A DNA stretch of 64,000 bases from Streptomyces smaragdinus (GCF_009604385.1 NZ_WEGJ01000014.1:1-64000), one strand, 5' to 3'. Shown: positions 8,407-17,418, counted from the first letter of the stretch. Translations and numbers: made by a program. Notes: generated by a model not told the origin, from the letters alone.

Positions 8407-8505
8407 GCACCAGTGAGCCATCCGTGTCCCGGCATGGCCCAGCGCAACACCGACAACCGCACGGACCGACCCGCCGATATTCATCACTCGCAGAGGTGCG
8501 CACCC

Positions 8506-11394
8506 TTGGCTTTCCAGATGCCGGACCGCGGCTCAGGCCCCTCGGGGCCACGGATCAATCTAGGCCGGCCGTCCCGGCGTATGCGGACCCTGCTGATGAC
8601 GCTGGGCGCGCTGGCGGTGCTGGCCATCATCTTCGTCATGTTCGCCGGCTTCTGGACCGACTGGCTCTGGTACCGCTCGGTGAACTACTCCTCCGTGTTC
8701 ACCACCCAGCTGTGGACGAAGATCGGACTGTTCTTCGTCTTCGGCGGTCTGATGGCGCTGGCCGTGGGCCTGAACATCTGGCTCGCCCACCGGCTGCGCC
8801 CCCCGCTCTCCGCGATGTCGCTGGAGCAGGAGAGCCTCGACCGGTACCGGATGAACATCGCCCCGTACAAGAAGTGGCTGCTCATCGGCATCGCGCTGCT
8901 GATCGGCCTGATCTCCGGGGCCTCCGCCGCCGGCCAGTGGCGCACCTGGCTGATGTGGGTCAACGGGGTGTCGTTCCACCAGAGCGACCCGCAGTTCCAC
9001 AAGGACATCTCCTTCTACGCCTTCGACCTGCCCTGGTACCGCTTCCTGCTCGGCTTCGGCTTCGCCGCCGTGGTGCTCTCGCTGATCGCCGCCGCCCTGG
9101 TGCACTACCTGTACGGCGGGCTGCGCGTCTCCAGCCCCGGCGCCCGCGCGACCTCGCAGGCCACCGGGCACCTCGCGGTGCTGCTCGGCGTCTTCGTCGG
9201 GCTGAAGGCCGTGGCGTACTGGCTCGACCGTTACGGACTGGCGGTCAAGTCCAGCGGGCTGCGCTCCGCGCACGACTGGACGGGCCTGCGGTACGTCGAC
9301 GCCAACGCGTACCTCCCGGCGAAGACCATCCTCTTCGCCATCGCGATCATCTGCTCGTTGCTCTTCTTCGCCACCCTGTGGCGGCGGACCTGGCAGCTGC
9401 CCCTGATCGGCCTCGGCCTGATGGCGCTGTCCGCGATCCTGATCGGCGGGCTCTACCCGGCGATCGTGCAGAACTTCCAGGTCAAGCCGAACGAGCAGGC
9501 CAAGGAAGCGCCGTTCATCGCGAAGAACCTGAAGGCCACCAAGGCGGCCTACGGCATCGACGAGGCCCAGGTCGAGGACTACAGCGGGGAGGGTGACAAG
9601 CCCGACGACGCGCTGCGCCAGGACGTCGACCGCACGGCCAGCATCCGGCTGCTCGACCCGAACATCGTCTCCGGCACGTTCCAGCAGCAGCAGCAGGTCC
9701 GCAGCTACTACCAGTTCCCCGGCACCCTGGACGTCGACCGGTACGGCGAGCAGGACACCGTGGTCGGTCTGCGCGAGCTGAACGTCAGCGGCATCGAGGC
9801 GCAGAAGAGCTGGATCAACACCCACTTCCGCTACACCCACGGCTTCGGCGTGGTGGCCGCCAAGGGCACCGAGGTGACGTCGATCGGCGCGCCCTCGTAC
9901 ACCGAGTCCGAGCTGCCGCCCGTCGGACAGCTCGGCGACTACGAGCCGCGGGTCTACTACGGCGAGAAGACCAGCCAGTACTCGATCGTCGGCGGTCCCC
10001 AGACAGAGATCGACTACATCGACAAGGGCGGCAACGAGAAGGAGTACAGCTACGCGGGCACGAGCGGCGTCAGCCTCTCCAACCCGGTCAACCGGCTGGC
10101 GTACGCGCTGTCCTTCAGCGAGCCGCAGATCATGTACTCGGGCGCCATCGGCGACGGCTCGCGGATCCTCTACAACCGCACGCCCAAGCAGCGCGTCGAG
10201 GCCGTCGCGCCCTGGCTGACCATCGACGGCGACCCGTATCCGGCGGTCGTCGACGGACGGATCCAGTGGATCGTCGACGCGTACACGACGATCAACAACT
10301 ATCCGTACGCCTCCCGTACGACCCTCGGCGACACCACGTCCGACTCGCTGACCAACGTCGACGACCAGCGGTCGCTGATCGCCCAGCAGAACAAGGTCAA
10401 CTACATCCGCAACTCGGTGAAGGCGACCGTCGACGCGTACTCCGGCGACGTCAAGCTCTACGAGTGGGACACCGAGGACCCGGTGCTCAAGACGTGGAAG
10501 AAGGCGTTCCCGGGCACCGTGGAGCCGCGGTCGGCCATCAGCGACGATCTGATGAACCATCTGCGCTACCCGCAGGACCTGTTCAAGGTGCAGCGGGAGC
10601 TGCTCACGCAGTACCACGTGAAGACGGCGAACCAGTTCTACTCCGGCAGCGAGCGCTGGGCCGTGCCCAACGACCCGACGCGCGACCGGAGCGAGGCGCC
10701 GAGCGCCGTCCCGCCGTACTACCTGAGCATGCGGATGCCCGGGCAGGAGGACCGGGAGTTCTCGCTGACGACGACGTTCACACCCAACGGGCGGGACAAC
10801 CTGGGCGCGTTCATGGCGGTCAACGCGGACGCCACCAGCAGCGGGTACGGCACGATCAGAGTGCTCAAACTGCCGTCCACCAATCCCGTCGACGGTCCCA
10901 AACAGGTGCAGTCGAAGTTCAACGCCGACCAGCAGATCGCCGAGACGATCCGATTGCTCAGGGGCGGTGACTCGGAGGTCGAGTACGGCAATCTGCTCAC
11001 CGTGCCGCTGGGCGGCGGGCTGATGTACATCGAGCCCGTGTACGTCCGGGGCAAGCAGGTCGACCTGCCCCTGCTGAAGAAGGTCCTCGTCCGCTACGGC
11101 GACGACATGGCGTTCGAGGACAATCTCGACGAGGCGCTGGACGTGATCTTCGGGGCGAAGGAACCGACCACGGGCGGCCCCGAGGAGCCGGAGAAGCCCG
11201 AGAAGCCTGCCGAGGAGCCACCGGCGAACCAGTCGCTGGAGGACGCCGTCCAGGACGCCGTCGACGCGATGGCGGCGAGCGACGACGCGCTGGCGAAGAA
11301 GGACCTCAAGGGCTTCGCGGACGCCCAGGAGGACCTCAGGAAGGCCCTGGAGCGGGCGGAGGCGGCCCGAGAGAAGGCGGGCGGCCGGCAGTGA
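8506..11394 (+). CDS. UPF0182-family large integral membrane protein
   Basis: A 962-residue protein. TTG 8506 (MAFQMPDRG...) is preferred, with AGAGG 9 bp upstream and agreement with the usual N-terminus of this family; the frame opens further upstream at 8413. About seven transmembrane helices occupy residues ~25-320, followed by a large extracytoplasmic domain ('YYQFPGTLDVDRY', 'NRLAYALSFSEPQIMYS') and an acidic Pro/Glu-rich C-terminal tail with a coiled-coil-like Ala/Glu/Lys segment. Role unknown in the family. A strong hairpin follows the stop. Confidence 0.9.
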   Translation: MAFQMPDRGSGPSGPRINLGRPSRRMRTLLMTLGALAVLAIIFVMFAGFWTDWLWYRSVNYSSVFTTQLWTKIGLFFVFGGLMALAVGLNIWLAHRLRPPLSAMSLEQESLDRYRMNIAPYKKWLLIGIALLIGLISGASAAGQWRTWLMWVNGVSFHQSDPQFHKDISFYAFDLPWYRFLLGFGFAAVVLSLIAAALVHYLYGGLRVSSPGARATSQATGHLAVLLGVFVGLKAVAYWLDRYGLAVKSSGLRSAHDWTGLRYVDANAYLPAKTILFAIAIICSLLFFATLWRRTWQLPLIGLGLMALSAILIGGLYPAIVQNFQVKPNEQAKEAPFIAKNLKATKAAYGIDEAQVEDYSGEGDKPDDALRQDVDRTASIRLLDPNIVSGTFQQQQQVRSYYQFPGTLDVDRYGEQDTVVGLRELNVSGIEAQKSWINTHFRYTHGFGVVAAKGTEVTSIGAPSYTESELPPVGQLGDYEPRVYYGEKTSQYSIVGGPQTEIDYIDKGGNEKEYSYAGTSGVSLSNPVNRLAYALSFSEPQIMYSGAIGDGSRILYNRTPKQRVEAVAPWLTIDGDPYPAVVDGRIQWIVDAYTTINNYPYASRTTLGDTTSDSLTNVDDQRSLIAQQNKVNYIRNSVKATVDAYSGDVKLYEWDTEDPVLKTWKKAFPGTVEPRSAISDDLMNHLRYPQDLFKVQRELLTQYHVKTANQFYSGSERWAVPNDPTRDRSEAPSAVPPYYLSMRMPGQEDREFSLTTTFTPNGRDNLGAFMAVNADATSSGYGTIRVLKLPSTNPVDGPKQVQSKFNADQQIAETIRLLRGGDSEVEYGNLLTVPLGGGLMYIEPVYVRGKQVDLPLLKKVLVRYGDDMAFEDNLDEALDVIFGAKEPTTGGPEEPEKPEKPAEEPPANQSLEDAVQDAVDAMAASDDALAKKDLKGFADAQEDLRKALERAEAAREKAGGRQ

Positions 11395-11399
11395 CGGTT

Positions 11400-11433
11400 C
11401 CCGTGGTCCCCGGGAAACCCCGGGGACCACGGG
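11400..11433 (+). terminator. Terminator after the UPF0182 gene
   Basis: CCCGTGGTCCCC / GGGGACCACGGG, a 12-bp stem extended inside by GGG-AAA-CCC, starting 5 bp after the stop. Confidence 0.85.
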
Positions 11434-11515
11434 GGAGGCCTCGAACTCGGGCCACGCCCATGGGGGTGCGGGTGGCGAAGCCCCCGCCCGCGGCGCGGAG
11501 CGCCGCAACAAATGC

Positions 11516-11562
11516 GAAGGCCCTCCTGGGAGGATGCGAAGCATCCGACCAGGAGGGCCTTC
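11516..11562 (-). terminator. Nested hairpin terminating the minus-strand tRNA-fMet
   Basis: The outer stem GAAGGCCCTCCTGG / CCAGGAGGGCCTTC encloses an inner stem GGATGC-GAA-GCATCC. It sits 6 bp past the 3' end of the minus-strand tRNA and is followed on that strand by a T-richer stretch. Confidence 0.75.
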
Positions 11563-11568
11563 GGGCCG

Positions 11569-11642
11569 TAGCGGGGACAGGATTTGAACCTGCGACCTCT
11601 GGGTTATGAGCCCAGCGAGCTACCGAGCTGCTCCACCCCGCG
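11569..11642 (-). tRNA. tRNA-fMet (CAT), initiator, no encoded CCA
   Basis: A 74-nt gene on the minus strand. The anticodon loop is CTCATAA with a stem ending in three G-C pairs, and the first acceptor position is C1 opposite U72, unpaired. Both are initiator hallmarks. The D-loop (AGCTCGGTAGCT) and T-loop (GGTTCAAATCC) are canonical. The 3' flank reads CGG rather than CCA, so CCA must be added. The 74 nt are identical to the plus-strand copy at 13841. Confidence 0.96.
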
Positions 11643-11919
11643 TCGTTGTGTTCACAACCCTAGCACGGTCCGGGGGAGGGTCTGACCACCCAGCCGTCGG
11701 GGCCCGCCCCACCGGGCGTTCCCTGTCGTACGGCCGGAAGTCGATGATCGGAAGAGGTCGCTGTGCCAACGTCAAGTCGGCGGGCGTGAATTCGCTGCTT
11801 CGAGGTAAAGGGGCGCGAAGGGGTTTGGGGACCCTTGTTGTCGGGAAGTCGACAAAACGCTGAAGTGACCTTCCTGGCTGAGGTATACCAGGTGTACGGC
11901 GGTTGCGGGTGATGCGACG

Positions 11920-13746
11920 ATGGAGCTCATGGGGGATGAGACAAGGGTGTTGGACGCCCGAAGAGTGGCCGGTGACGCCGGCGAGCAAGTGGTGACGGCC
12001 CGAGATATGGCCGGAATCAGTCCTACCGCCGGCGCCGCGGGGACGCCGGCGCACAGCGCCCTGGGCGCGGAACTGCTGCGCAGGGGCGATCTCGACGGTG
12101 CCGAACCGTATCTGCGGTCGGCCGTCGCGGACGGGGACCGGGCCGCCGCCAACAACCTCGGGGTGCTGCTGCACCAGCGGGGACAGACCGACGAGGCGGG
12201 GCACTGGTGGCGGATCGCCGCCGTCGCGGGTTCCGCCGCCGCGGCGCACGCGCTGGGGCGGCACTACCGCGAGCGGGGGGACGAGCCGGCCGCCGAGTAC
12301 TGGCTGCGCCAGTCCGCGGACGGCGGCCACGCGCTGGGCGCGTACGCCCTGGCGGACCTGCTGGAGCACCGGGGGGATCCGGCCGCCGAGCGCTGGTTCC
12401 GCGCCGCCGCCGAGCAGGGGCACCGCGAGGGCGCGTACCGGCTGGCCCGGATCCTCGACCGGCGTTCGCGCGGCGCGGGCCCGGCGAGCGGGCTGCTGCC
12501 GCGTCAGCGCGGTGCCGCGGCGCCCGATCCGGACACCCTCGCCGGGGTCCGCGAGCCGGAGGTGGCCGGCGAGGCCGAGCAGTTCTACGTCCAGGCCGCC
12601 GCCCGCGGCCACCGGCGCGCCGCCCTGCATCTGGGCACGCTGCTGGAGGAGCGCGGGGACACCGAGCAGGCGCGGCGCTGGTATCTGGCGTCCGCCAAGG
12701 ACGGCGAGCCCCGGGCCGCCTGCGCGCTGGGCTTCCTGCTGCGCGACGCCGGTGACGACGCGGGCGCGGCCCAGTGGTGGCGGCGCGCCGCCCAGGACGG
12801 CGACGGCAACGCCGCCAACGCGCTGGGGGCGCTGCACGCCGACCGGGGCGACGCCGCCCTGGCCGAGCGGTGGTACCGGGAGGCGCTGGACGCCGGCGAC
12901 GTGAACGGCGCGTACAACCTGGCGCTGCTGTGTGCCGGGCAGCGCCGGCCCGAGCAGGCCGAGCAGTGGTACCGGCGCGCCGCGTACGCGGGGCACCGGG
13001 AGGCCGCCAACGCGCTCGCCGTGCTGCTGCTGCAGCGCGGGGACTCGGACGGGGCGGAGCCCTGGTTCTCCAAGGCCGCCGAGGCCGGCAGCGTCGACGC
13101 CGCGTTCAATCTGGGCATCCTCTTCTCCGGCCGGGGCGACGAGCGGGCCGCGCGGACCTGGTACGAGCAGGCCGCGGGGGCCGGGCACCGGGAGGCGGCG
13201 CTGCAGGTGGCGATCGCCGAGCTGCGGGCCGGCGGGTCCGAGGAGGTGGCCGGGCGGATGCTGCGGCTGGCGGCGGAGGGCGGCAGCGCGGAGGGCGCCT
13301 TCCGGCTGGCGGCGCTGCTGGAGGGCGGTGACGGTACGCCCGCGGAGTGCGAGCGGTGGTACCGCGCGGCGGCCGAGCAGGGGCACCGGCGGGCGCAGGT
13401 GCGGGTCGGGATGTGCGCCGCCGACCGGGGCGACGTGGCGGACGCCGCGCGCTGGTACCGGGCGGCGGCCGAGGCGGGCAGCCGCAATGGCGCGTTCAAC
13501 CTGGGGCTGCTGCTGGCCCGGGAGGGCAGTGAGGCGGAGGCGGCGCTGTGGTGGCGGCGCGCGGCGGAGGCGGGTCACGGGCGGGCGGCGCTGCGGCTGG
13601 CGCTGATCGCGGCCCGGCGCGGGGAGCTGCCCGACGCCCGGGAGTGGGCGGCGCGGGCCGCGGAGCTGGGCCCGGAGGAGGTCGCCACGCGGGCGGCACG
13701 GCTGCGTGACGCGCTGACGGAGGAGCTGTCGGCGCAGACGGCGTAG
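11920..13746 (+). CDS. Sel1/TPR-like repeat protein
   Basis: A 608-residue protein. ATG 11920 is taken, with ATG 11929 (MGDETRV) equally possible. From about residue 45 to the end it consists of ~35-residue Sel1-like units of the form 'GD...AE.WYR.AA..GH..AA..LG.LL..RG', roughly 15 copies, forming a solenoid expected to bind other proteins. The first ~45 residues are unrelated and polar. There is no signal peptide. The second half is extremely GC-rich with many repeated codons, favouring repeat slippage. It stands alone between two inverted initiator tRNA genes. Confidence 0.85.
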   Translation: MELMGDETRVLDARRVAGDAGEQVVTARDMAGISPTAGAAGTPAHSALGAELLRRGDLDGAEPYLRSAVADGDRAAANNLGVLLHQRGQTDEAGHWWRIAAVAGSAAAAHALGRHYRERGDEPAAEYWLRQSADGGHALGAYALADLLEHRGDPAAERWFRAAAEQGHREGAYRLARILDRRSRGAGPASGLLPRQRGAAAPDPDTLAGVREPEVAGEAEQFYVQAAARGHRRAALHLGTLLEERGDTEQARRWYLASAKDGEPRAACALGFLLRDAGDDAGAAQWWRRAAQDGDGNAANALGALHADRGDAALAERWYREALDAGDVNGAYNLALLCAGQRRPEQAEQWYRRAAYAGHREAANALAVLLLQRGDSDGAEPWFSKAAEAGSVDAAFNLGILFSGRGDERAARTWYEQAAGAGHREAALQVAIAELRAGGSEEVAGRMLRLAAEGGSAEGAFRLAALLEGGDGTPAECERWYRAAAEQGHRRAQVRVGMCAADRGDVADAARWYRAAAEAGSRNGAFNLGLLLAREGSEAEAALWWRRAAEAGHGRAALRLALIAARRGELPDAREWAARAAELGPEEVATRAARLRDALTEELSAQTA

Positions 13747-13753
13747 GAGGTGC

Positions 13754-13787
13754 GACCGGCCCTTCCGGCGGAGGAGGGGCCCGGTCC
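13754..13787 (+). terminator. Imperfect hairpin after the Sel1 gene
   Basis: GACCGGCCC pairs with GGGCCCGGTC around a ~13-nt loop, shortly after the stop and before the tRNA promoter. Confidence 0.5.
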
Positions 13788-13798
13788 CGTTAACGAAT

Positions 13799-13827
13799 TT
13801 GCACTGGTCGGGGCCGCGGGTTATGGT
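13799..13827 (+). promoter_or_regulatory. tRNA-fMet promoter
   Basis: TTGCAC (13799-13804), 17 bp, TATGGT (13822-13827), placed 14 bp before the mature tRNA. This fits a vegetative sigma (HrdB) promoter. The 9-bp ACACAACGA just before the tRNA is shared with the inverted copy. Confidence 0.65.
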
Positions 13828-13840
13828 TGAGACACAACGA

Positions 13841-13917
13841 CGCGGGGTGGAGCAGCTCGGTAGCTCGCTGGGCTCATAACCCAGAGGTCGCAGGTTCAAA
13901 TCCTGTCCCCGCTACCA
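13841..13917 (+). tRNA. tRNA-fMet (CAT), initiator, CCA encoded
   Basis: Same 74-nt body as the minus-strand copy at 11569-11642, here followed by CCA. C1-U72 mismatch, GGG/CCC anticodon-stem pairs and CAT anticodon identify an initiator tRNA. Confidence 0.97.
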
Positions 13918-13920
13918 GAT

Positions 13921-13954
13921 CGAAGGGCCGGAACCGAATGGTTCCGGCCCTTCG
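13921..13954 (+). terminator. tRNA-fMet terminator
   Basis: CGAAGGGCCGGAACC / GGTTCCGGCCCTTCG, a 15-bp perfect stem with a GAAT loop, 3 bp after the tRNA. Confidence 0.85.
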
Positions 13955-13982
13955 TGCATGCGTGGCCGCGGGCGTACGAAAA

Positions 13983-14002
13983 GCGGGGGCCGAAGCCCCC
14001 GC
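13983..14002 (-). terminator. Terminator of the Fur-family gene
   Basis: GCGGGGGC-CGAA-GCCCCCGC, 19 bp past the minus-strand stop at 14022. Confidence 0.75.
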
Positions 14003-14021
14003 CCGTAAAAGAACCTGGCCG

Positions 14022-14438
14022 CTACGAGCAGGCCGGACACAGCCCCCGGTACGTCACGTCCGCCGACGACACCGTGAACCCGAAGCGCTCCGCGTCCGGG
14101 AGATCCGCCAGGGGGTTCCCCGTGGGGTGGACGTCGCGGATCGCGCCGCAGCCCGAGCAGACCAGATGCTGGTGCGCGTGGTGCGCGTTCGGGTCGTACC
14201 GCTTGGCGCGGCCGTCCGTCGAGACCTCGATCACCTCACCGAGCGTGACCATCTCGCCGAGCGTGTTGTAGACCGTCGCCCGGGAGATCTCGGGCAGCCG
14301 CGCCACGGCACGCGCGTGCACCTCGTCCGCCGTGTAGTGGACGTGGTCGCCGTCGAGCACCTCGGCGACGACGCGCCGCTGCGCGGTCAGTCGCCAGCCA
14401 CGGCTGCGCAGTCGTTCCAGGAGGTCGCTCATAGGCAT
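14022..14438 (-). CDS. catR: Fur-family peroxide-sensing repressor, CatR-like
   Basis: A 138-residue protein (MPMSDLLERLR...); ATG 14432 is an alternative. The N-terminal winged helix has 'LTAQRRVVAEVL' and 'ISRATVYNTL'; the metal-binding region has 'HHAHQHLVCSGCG' and a closing 'CPAC', i.e. two CXXC pairs for structural zinc. It is divergent from a catalase gene, the arrangement described for CatR/CatA in S. coelicolor, where the Fur-type repressor is inactivated by peroxide. Gene name is by that context; target binding not shown here. Confidence 0.82.
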   Translation of the reverse strand: MPMSDLLERLRSRGWRLTAQRRVVAEVLDGDHVHYTADEVHARAVARLPEISRATVYNTLGEMVTLGEVIEVSTDGRAKRYDPNAHHAHQHLVCSGCGAIRDVHPTGNPLADLPDAERFGFTVSSADVTYRGLCPACS

Positions 14439-14493
14439 CAGGGTAGCAGTGCGCGCAACCAAAGCCAGATCTCGTACGGCTCTGATTCTCTTC

Positions 14494-14521
14494 TTGACTT
14501 GGACATAGTCCAATGTAGGAT
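14494..14521 (+). promoter_or_regulatory. Catalase promoter with embedded CatR-type operator
   Basis: TTGACT (14494-14499), 16-bp spacer, TAGGAT (14516-14521). The spacer is almost filled by the perfect inverted repeat TTGGAC-ATA-GTCCAA (14499-14513), so a bound repressor would block the -35 and -10 elements directly. Confidence 0.7.
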
Positions 14522-14555
14522 CGGATCAGAAAGATCGACGATCACGGAGGCGCAC

Positions 14556-15998
14556 GTGTCGCTCACCACTGAGGCCGGTGCTCCGGTCGCGGACAACCAG
14601 AACAGCGAGACCGCCGGTGTGGGTGGCCCCGTCCTGGTCCAGGACCAGCATCTGATCGAGAAGCTCGCCCACTTCAACCGCGAGCGCGTCCCCGAGCGGG
14701 TCGTGCACGCCCGCGGCGCGGGGGCGTACGGCACCTTCACCCTGACCGCCGACGTCACCCGGTGGACCCGGGCGGCGTTCCTCTCGGAGGCCGGCAAGCA
14801 GACGGAGACCTTCCTGCGGTTCTCGACCGTGGCCGGCAACCTCGGCTCCGCCGACGCCGTCCGCGACCCCCGGGGCTTCGCGCTCAGGTTCTACACCGAG
14901 GACGGCAACTACGACCTCGTCGGGAACAACACCCCCGTGTTCTTCATCAAGGACGCGATCAAGTTCCCCGACTTCATCCACACGCAGAAGCGCGACCCGT
15001 ACACGGGCAGCCAGGAGGCGGACAACGTCTGGGACTTCTGGGGGCTGAGCCCCGAGTCGACGCACCAGGTGACCTGGCTCTTCGGCGATCGCGGCATCCC
15101 CGCCTCGTACCGGCACATGAACGGCTACGGCTCGCACACCTACCAGTGGAGCAACGAGGCTGGCGAGGTCTTCTGGGTCAAGTACCACTTCAAGACCGAC
15201 CAGGGGATCAGGAACCTCACGGCCGCCGAGGCCGAGACGCTGGCCGGGAAGGACCCCGACTCGCACCAGCGCGATCTGCGCGAGGCCATCGAGCGCGGCG
15301 AGTTCCCCCGCTGGACGGTGCAGGTCCAGATCATGCCGGCGGCGGACGCGGCCACGTACCGCTTCAACCCGTTCGACCTGACCAAGGTCTGGCCGCACGA
15401 GGACTACCCGCCGGTCGAGATCGGCACCCTGGAGCTGAACCGCAATCCGGAGAACGTCTTCGCCGAGGTGGAGCAGGCGGCGTTCTCCCCGGCGAACTTC
15501 GTGCCCGGCATCGGCCCTTCCCCGGACAAGATGCTCCAGGGCCGGCTGTTCGCGTACGGCGACGCCCACCGCTACCGCGTCGGGATCAACGCCGGTCAGC
15601 TGCCGGTGAACCGCCCGCACGCCGCGACGGCCCGCACCTACGGCCGGGACGGCGTGCTGTACGACGGCCGGCACGGCGGGGCGAAGAACTACGAGCCCAA
15701 CTCCTTCGACGGGCCGAAGGAGACCGGCCGCCCGCTCTGGCAGCCGGTGACCGTGACCGGTCCGACCGGCGACCATCCCGCCCCCGCGCACGCCGAGGAC
15801 GACGACTTCGTCCAGGCGGGCAACCTCTACCGGCTGATGTCGGAGGAGGAACGCGAGCGCCTGATCACCAATCTCGCCGGAAATCTCGCGGGCGTGACAC
15901 GCGAGGACATCGCGGCCCGCGCGATCGGGAACTTCCGCCGGGCCGACGAGGACTACGGCAAGCGGCTGGAGGCCGCCGTCCAGGCCCTGCGCGGCTGA
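14556..15998 (+). CDS. catA: Monofunctional heme catalase
   Basis: A 480-residue small-subunit (clade 3-like) catalase that disproportionates hydrogen peroxide in the cytosol. GTG 14556 is fixed by ACGGAGG 5 bp upstream; the frame open to 13827 runs over the tRNA and is not coding. His51 in 'RVVHARGAGAYGTF', the distal Asn region 'FFIKDAIKFPDFIH', and the heme-ligand tyrosine in 'RLFAYGDAHRYRVG' are all present. Controlled by the divergent Fur-type gene through the operator in its promoter. The terminator follows at 16021-16057. Confidence 0.95.
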   Translation: MSLTTEAGAPVADNQNSETAGVGGPVLVQDQHLIEKLAHFNRERVPERVVHARGAGAYGTFTLTADVTRWTRAAFLSEAGKQTETFLRFSTVAGNLGSADAVRDPRGFALRFYTEDGNYDLVGNNTPVFFIKDAIKFPDFIHTQKRDPYTGSQEADNVWDFWGLSPESTHQVTWLFGDRGIPASYRHMNGYGSHTYQWSNEAGEVFWVKYHFKTDQGIRNLTAAEAETLAGKDPDSHQRDLREAIERGEFPRWTVQVQIMPAADAATYRFNPFDLTKVWPHEDYPPVEIGTLELNRNPENVFAEVEQAAFSPANFVPGIGPSPDKMLQGRLFAYGDAHRYRVGINAGQLPVNRPHAATARTYGRDGVLYDGRHGGAKNYEPNSFDGPKETGRPLWQPVTVTGPTGDHPAPAHAEDDDFVQAGNLYRLMSEEERERLITNLAGNLAGVTREDIAARAIGNFRRADEDYGKRLEAAVQALRG

Positions 15999-16020
15999 CG
16001 GGCGCCTGCCGTACCGAAGG

Positions 16021-16057
16021 CGGAGAGGCCGGACGCCGCGGGGCTCCGGCCTCTCCG
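16021..16057. terminator. Terminator between catA and the CBS gene
   Basis: CGGAGAGGCCGGA pairs with TCCGGCCTCTCCG (13 bp) between convergent genes. Confidence 0.8.
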
Positions 16058-16062
16058 CGCGC

Positions 16063-16461
16063 TCACGGGGCCGGCGCGGCCGCCATCTTGGCCGGGGCCC
16101 AGCAGCGGATGATGTCGCGCACCGAGACGACGCCCACCGGCTCGCCGTGCTCCAGCACGATGAGATGGCGGAAGCCGCCGTGTGTCATGGCCTGTGCGGC
16201 CTCTTCCAGGGTCCACTCGGGGGCCGCGAAGACGACGTCGGTCGTGGTGTGACCTTCGGCCGTCTCGCGGTCGGGGCTCTGGCCCGCTCCCACGGAGTTG
16301 AGTACGTCGCGCTCGGTGAGGATGCCGAGCCCGTAGTCGTCGGGGTCGAGGACCACCGCCGCGCCCACCCGGCGGGCGGACATCAGGGCGGCGGCCTGGC
16401 GGAGGGTGTGAGCCGGGCCGATGGTGAGGACGACCGTGCTCATGGCGTCGCTGACGAGCAT
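16063..16461 (-). CDS. CBS-domain pair protein
   Basis: A 132-residue stand-alone Bateman module. Two CBS repeats: 'MSTVVLTIGPAHTLRQAAALM...GILTERDVL' and 'VFAAPEWTLEEAAQAMTHGGFRHLIVLEHGEPVGVVSVRDII'. Such modules usually bind adenosyl nucleotides and act as energy or redox sensors. The ATG at 16461 follows a purine-rich GAGAGAGAGGGG tract. Partner unknown. Confidence 0.85.
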   Translation of the reverse strand: MLVSDAMSTVVLTIGPAHTLRQAAALMSARRVGAAVVLDPDDYGLGILTERDVLNSVGAGQSPDRETAEGHTTTDVVFAAPEWTLEEAAQAMTHGGFRHLIVLEHGEPVGVVSVRDIIRCWAPAKMAAAPAP

Positions 16462-16623
16462 GGTTGCGGAGCCCCTCTCTCTCGGTCGTCACCGGTGCCG
16501 GCGTCCGCCGGTACCGGACTCTGAGAAACATTTCACAATCGCACAAGCGACCTGATAGTCAGAGTCCCATGCGGGGGCGATGTCAACAAGGGGCGCTCGA
16601 AGCCCGTTTCGGGGGTGCGCGGC

Positions 16624-17418
16624 TCAGTCGCCGAGGTACCCCAGCAGCTGGTCGTGCAGATGTCCGTTGGACGCCGCGGCGTTGCCGCTGTGCGGGCCCG
16701 GCACACCGTTCAGACCGGTGAACCGCCCGCCGGCCTCCTGGACGACGATCGCCGGCGCCGCCATGTCCCAGATGGACAGCTCCGGTTCGGCGCACGCGTC
16801 GACCGTGCCCTCGGCGACCATCATGTACGGCCAGAAGTCCCCGTACGCCCGGGTGCGCCACACCGCCCGGCTCAGGTGCAGGAAGCTGTCCAGCCGCCCG
16901 AGCTCGTCCCAGCCGGTGAGCGAGGAGTACGCGAACGACGCGTCGCCGAGCTCCGACACCGACGACACCTTCAGCCGGGTCGCCTGGGAGAGGCTGCGCC
17001 CCATGTACGCGCCGCCGCCCTTCGCCGCCCACCAGCGCCGGCCCAGCGCGGGCGCGGACACCACGCCGACGACCGGTTCGTAACCGCCCTCGGCCGGCGT
17101 CATCAGGGAGATCAGGGTGGCCCAGACGGGCACCCCGCGGACGTAGTTCTTCGTCCCGTCGATGGGGTCGACCACCCAGCGGCGGGGGCCGACGCCCTCC
17201 AGGCCGTACTCCTCGCCCATCACCGCGTCGCGCGGGCGCGAGCGGCGCAGGGCGGAGCGGATCAGCTCCTCGGCCGCCTTGTCCGCCTCGGACACCGGCG
17301 TCATGTCCGGCTTCGTCTCGACCTTCAGGTCGAGTGCCTTGAAGCGGGCCATGGTCGCCGCGTCCGCCTGGTCGGCGAGGACATGGGCCAGGCGCAGATC
17401 ATCGTGAAAATCGGCCAT
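16624..17418 (-). CDS. hisN: Inositol-monophosphatase-like histidinol-phosphate phosphatase
   Basis: A 264-residue member of the Mg-dependent, lithium-sensitive phosphatase family. Metal-site motifs are present: 'GEEYG', 'WVVDPIDGTKNY' and 'WDMAAPAIVVQEAGG'. The actinobacterial orthologue in this position is known as the histidinol-phosphatase completing histidine synthesis; the family alone cannot exclude inositol phosphatase activity. ATG 17418 (MADFHDDLRL) is chosen because the domain begins there; the frame continues upstream to 17556 without recognisable sequence. Confidence 0.85.
   Translation of the reverse strand: MADFHDDLRLAHVLADQADAATMARFKALDLKVETKPDMTPVSEADKAAEELIRSALRRSRPRDAVMGEEYGLEGVGPRRWVVDPIDGTKNYVRGVPVWATLISLMTPAEGGYEPVVGVVSAPALGRRWWAAKGGGAYMGRSLSQATRLKVSSVSELGDASFAYSSLTGWDELGRLDSFLHLSRAVWRTRAYGDFWPYMMVAEGTVDACAEPELSIWDMAAPAIVVQEAGGRFTGLNGVPGPHSGNAAASNGHLHDQLLGYLGD

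Noticed and set aside
8560..11544. A 994-codon minus-strand open frame opposite the UPF0182 gene.
   Set aside because: Its length results from high GC; the plus-strand protein has clear membrane helices and family signatures, and the reverse frame has none.
11620..13899. A 759-codon minus-strand open frame across the Sel1 gene and both tRNA flanks.
   Set aside because: It runs over both tRNA genes, is Arg/Pro-rich with no domain, and mirrors the third-position GC bias of the real plus-strand gene.
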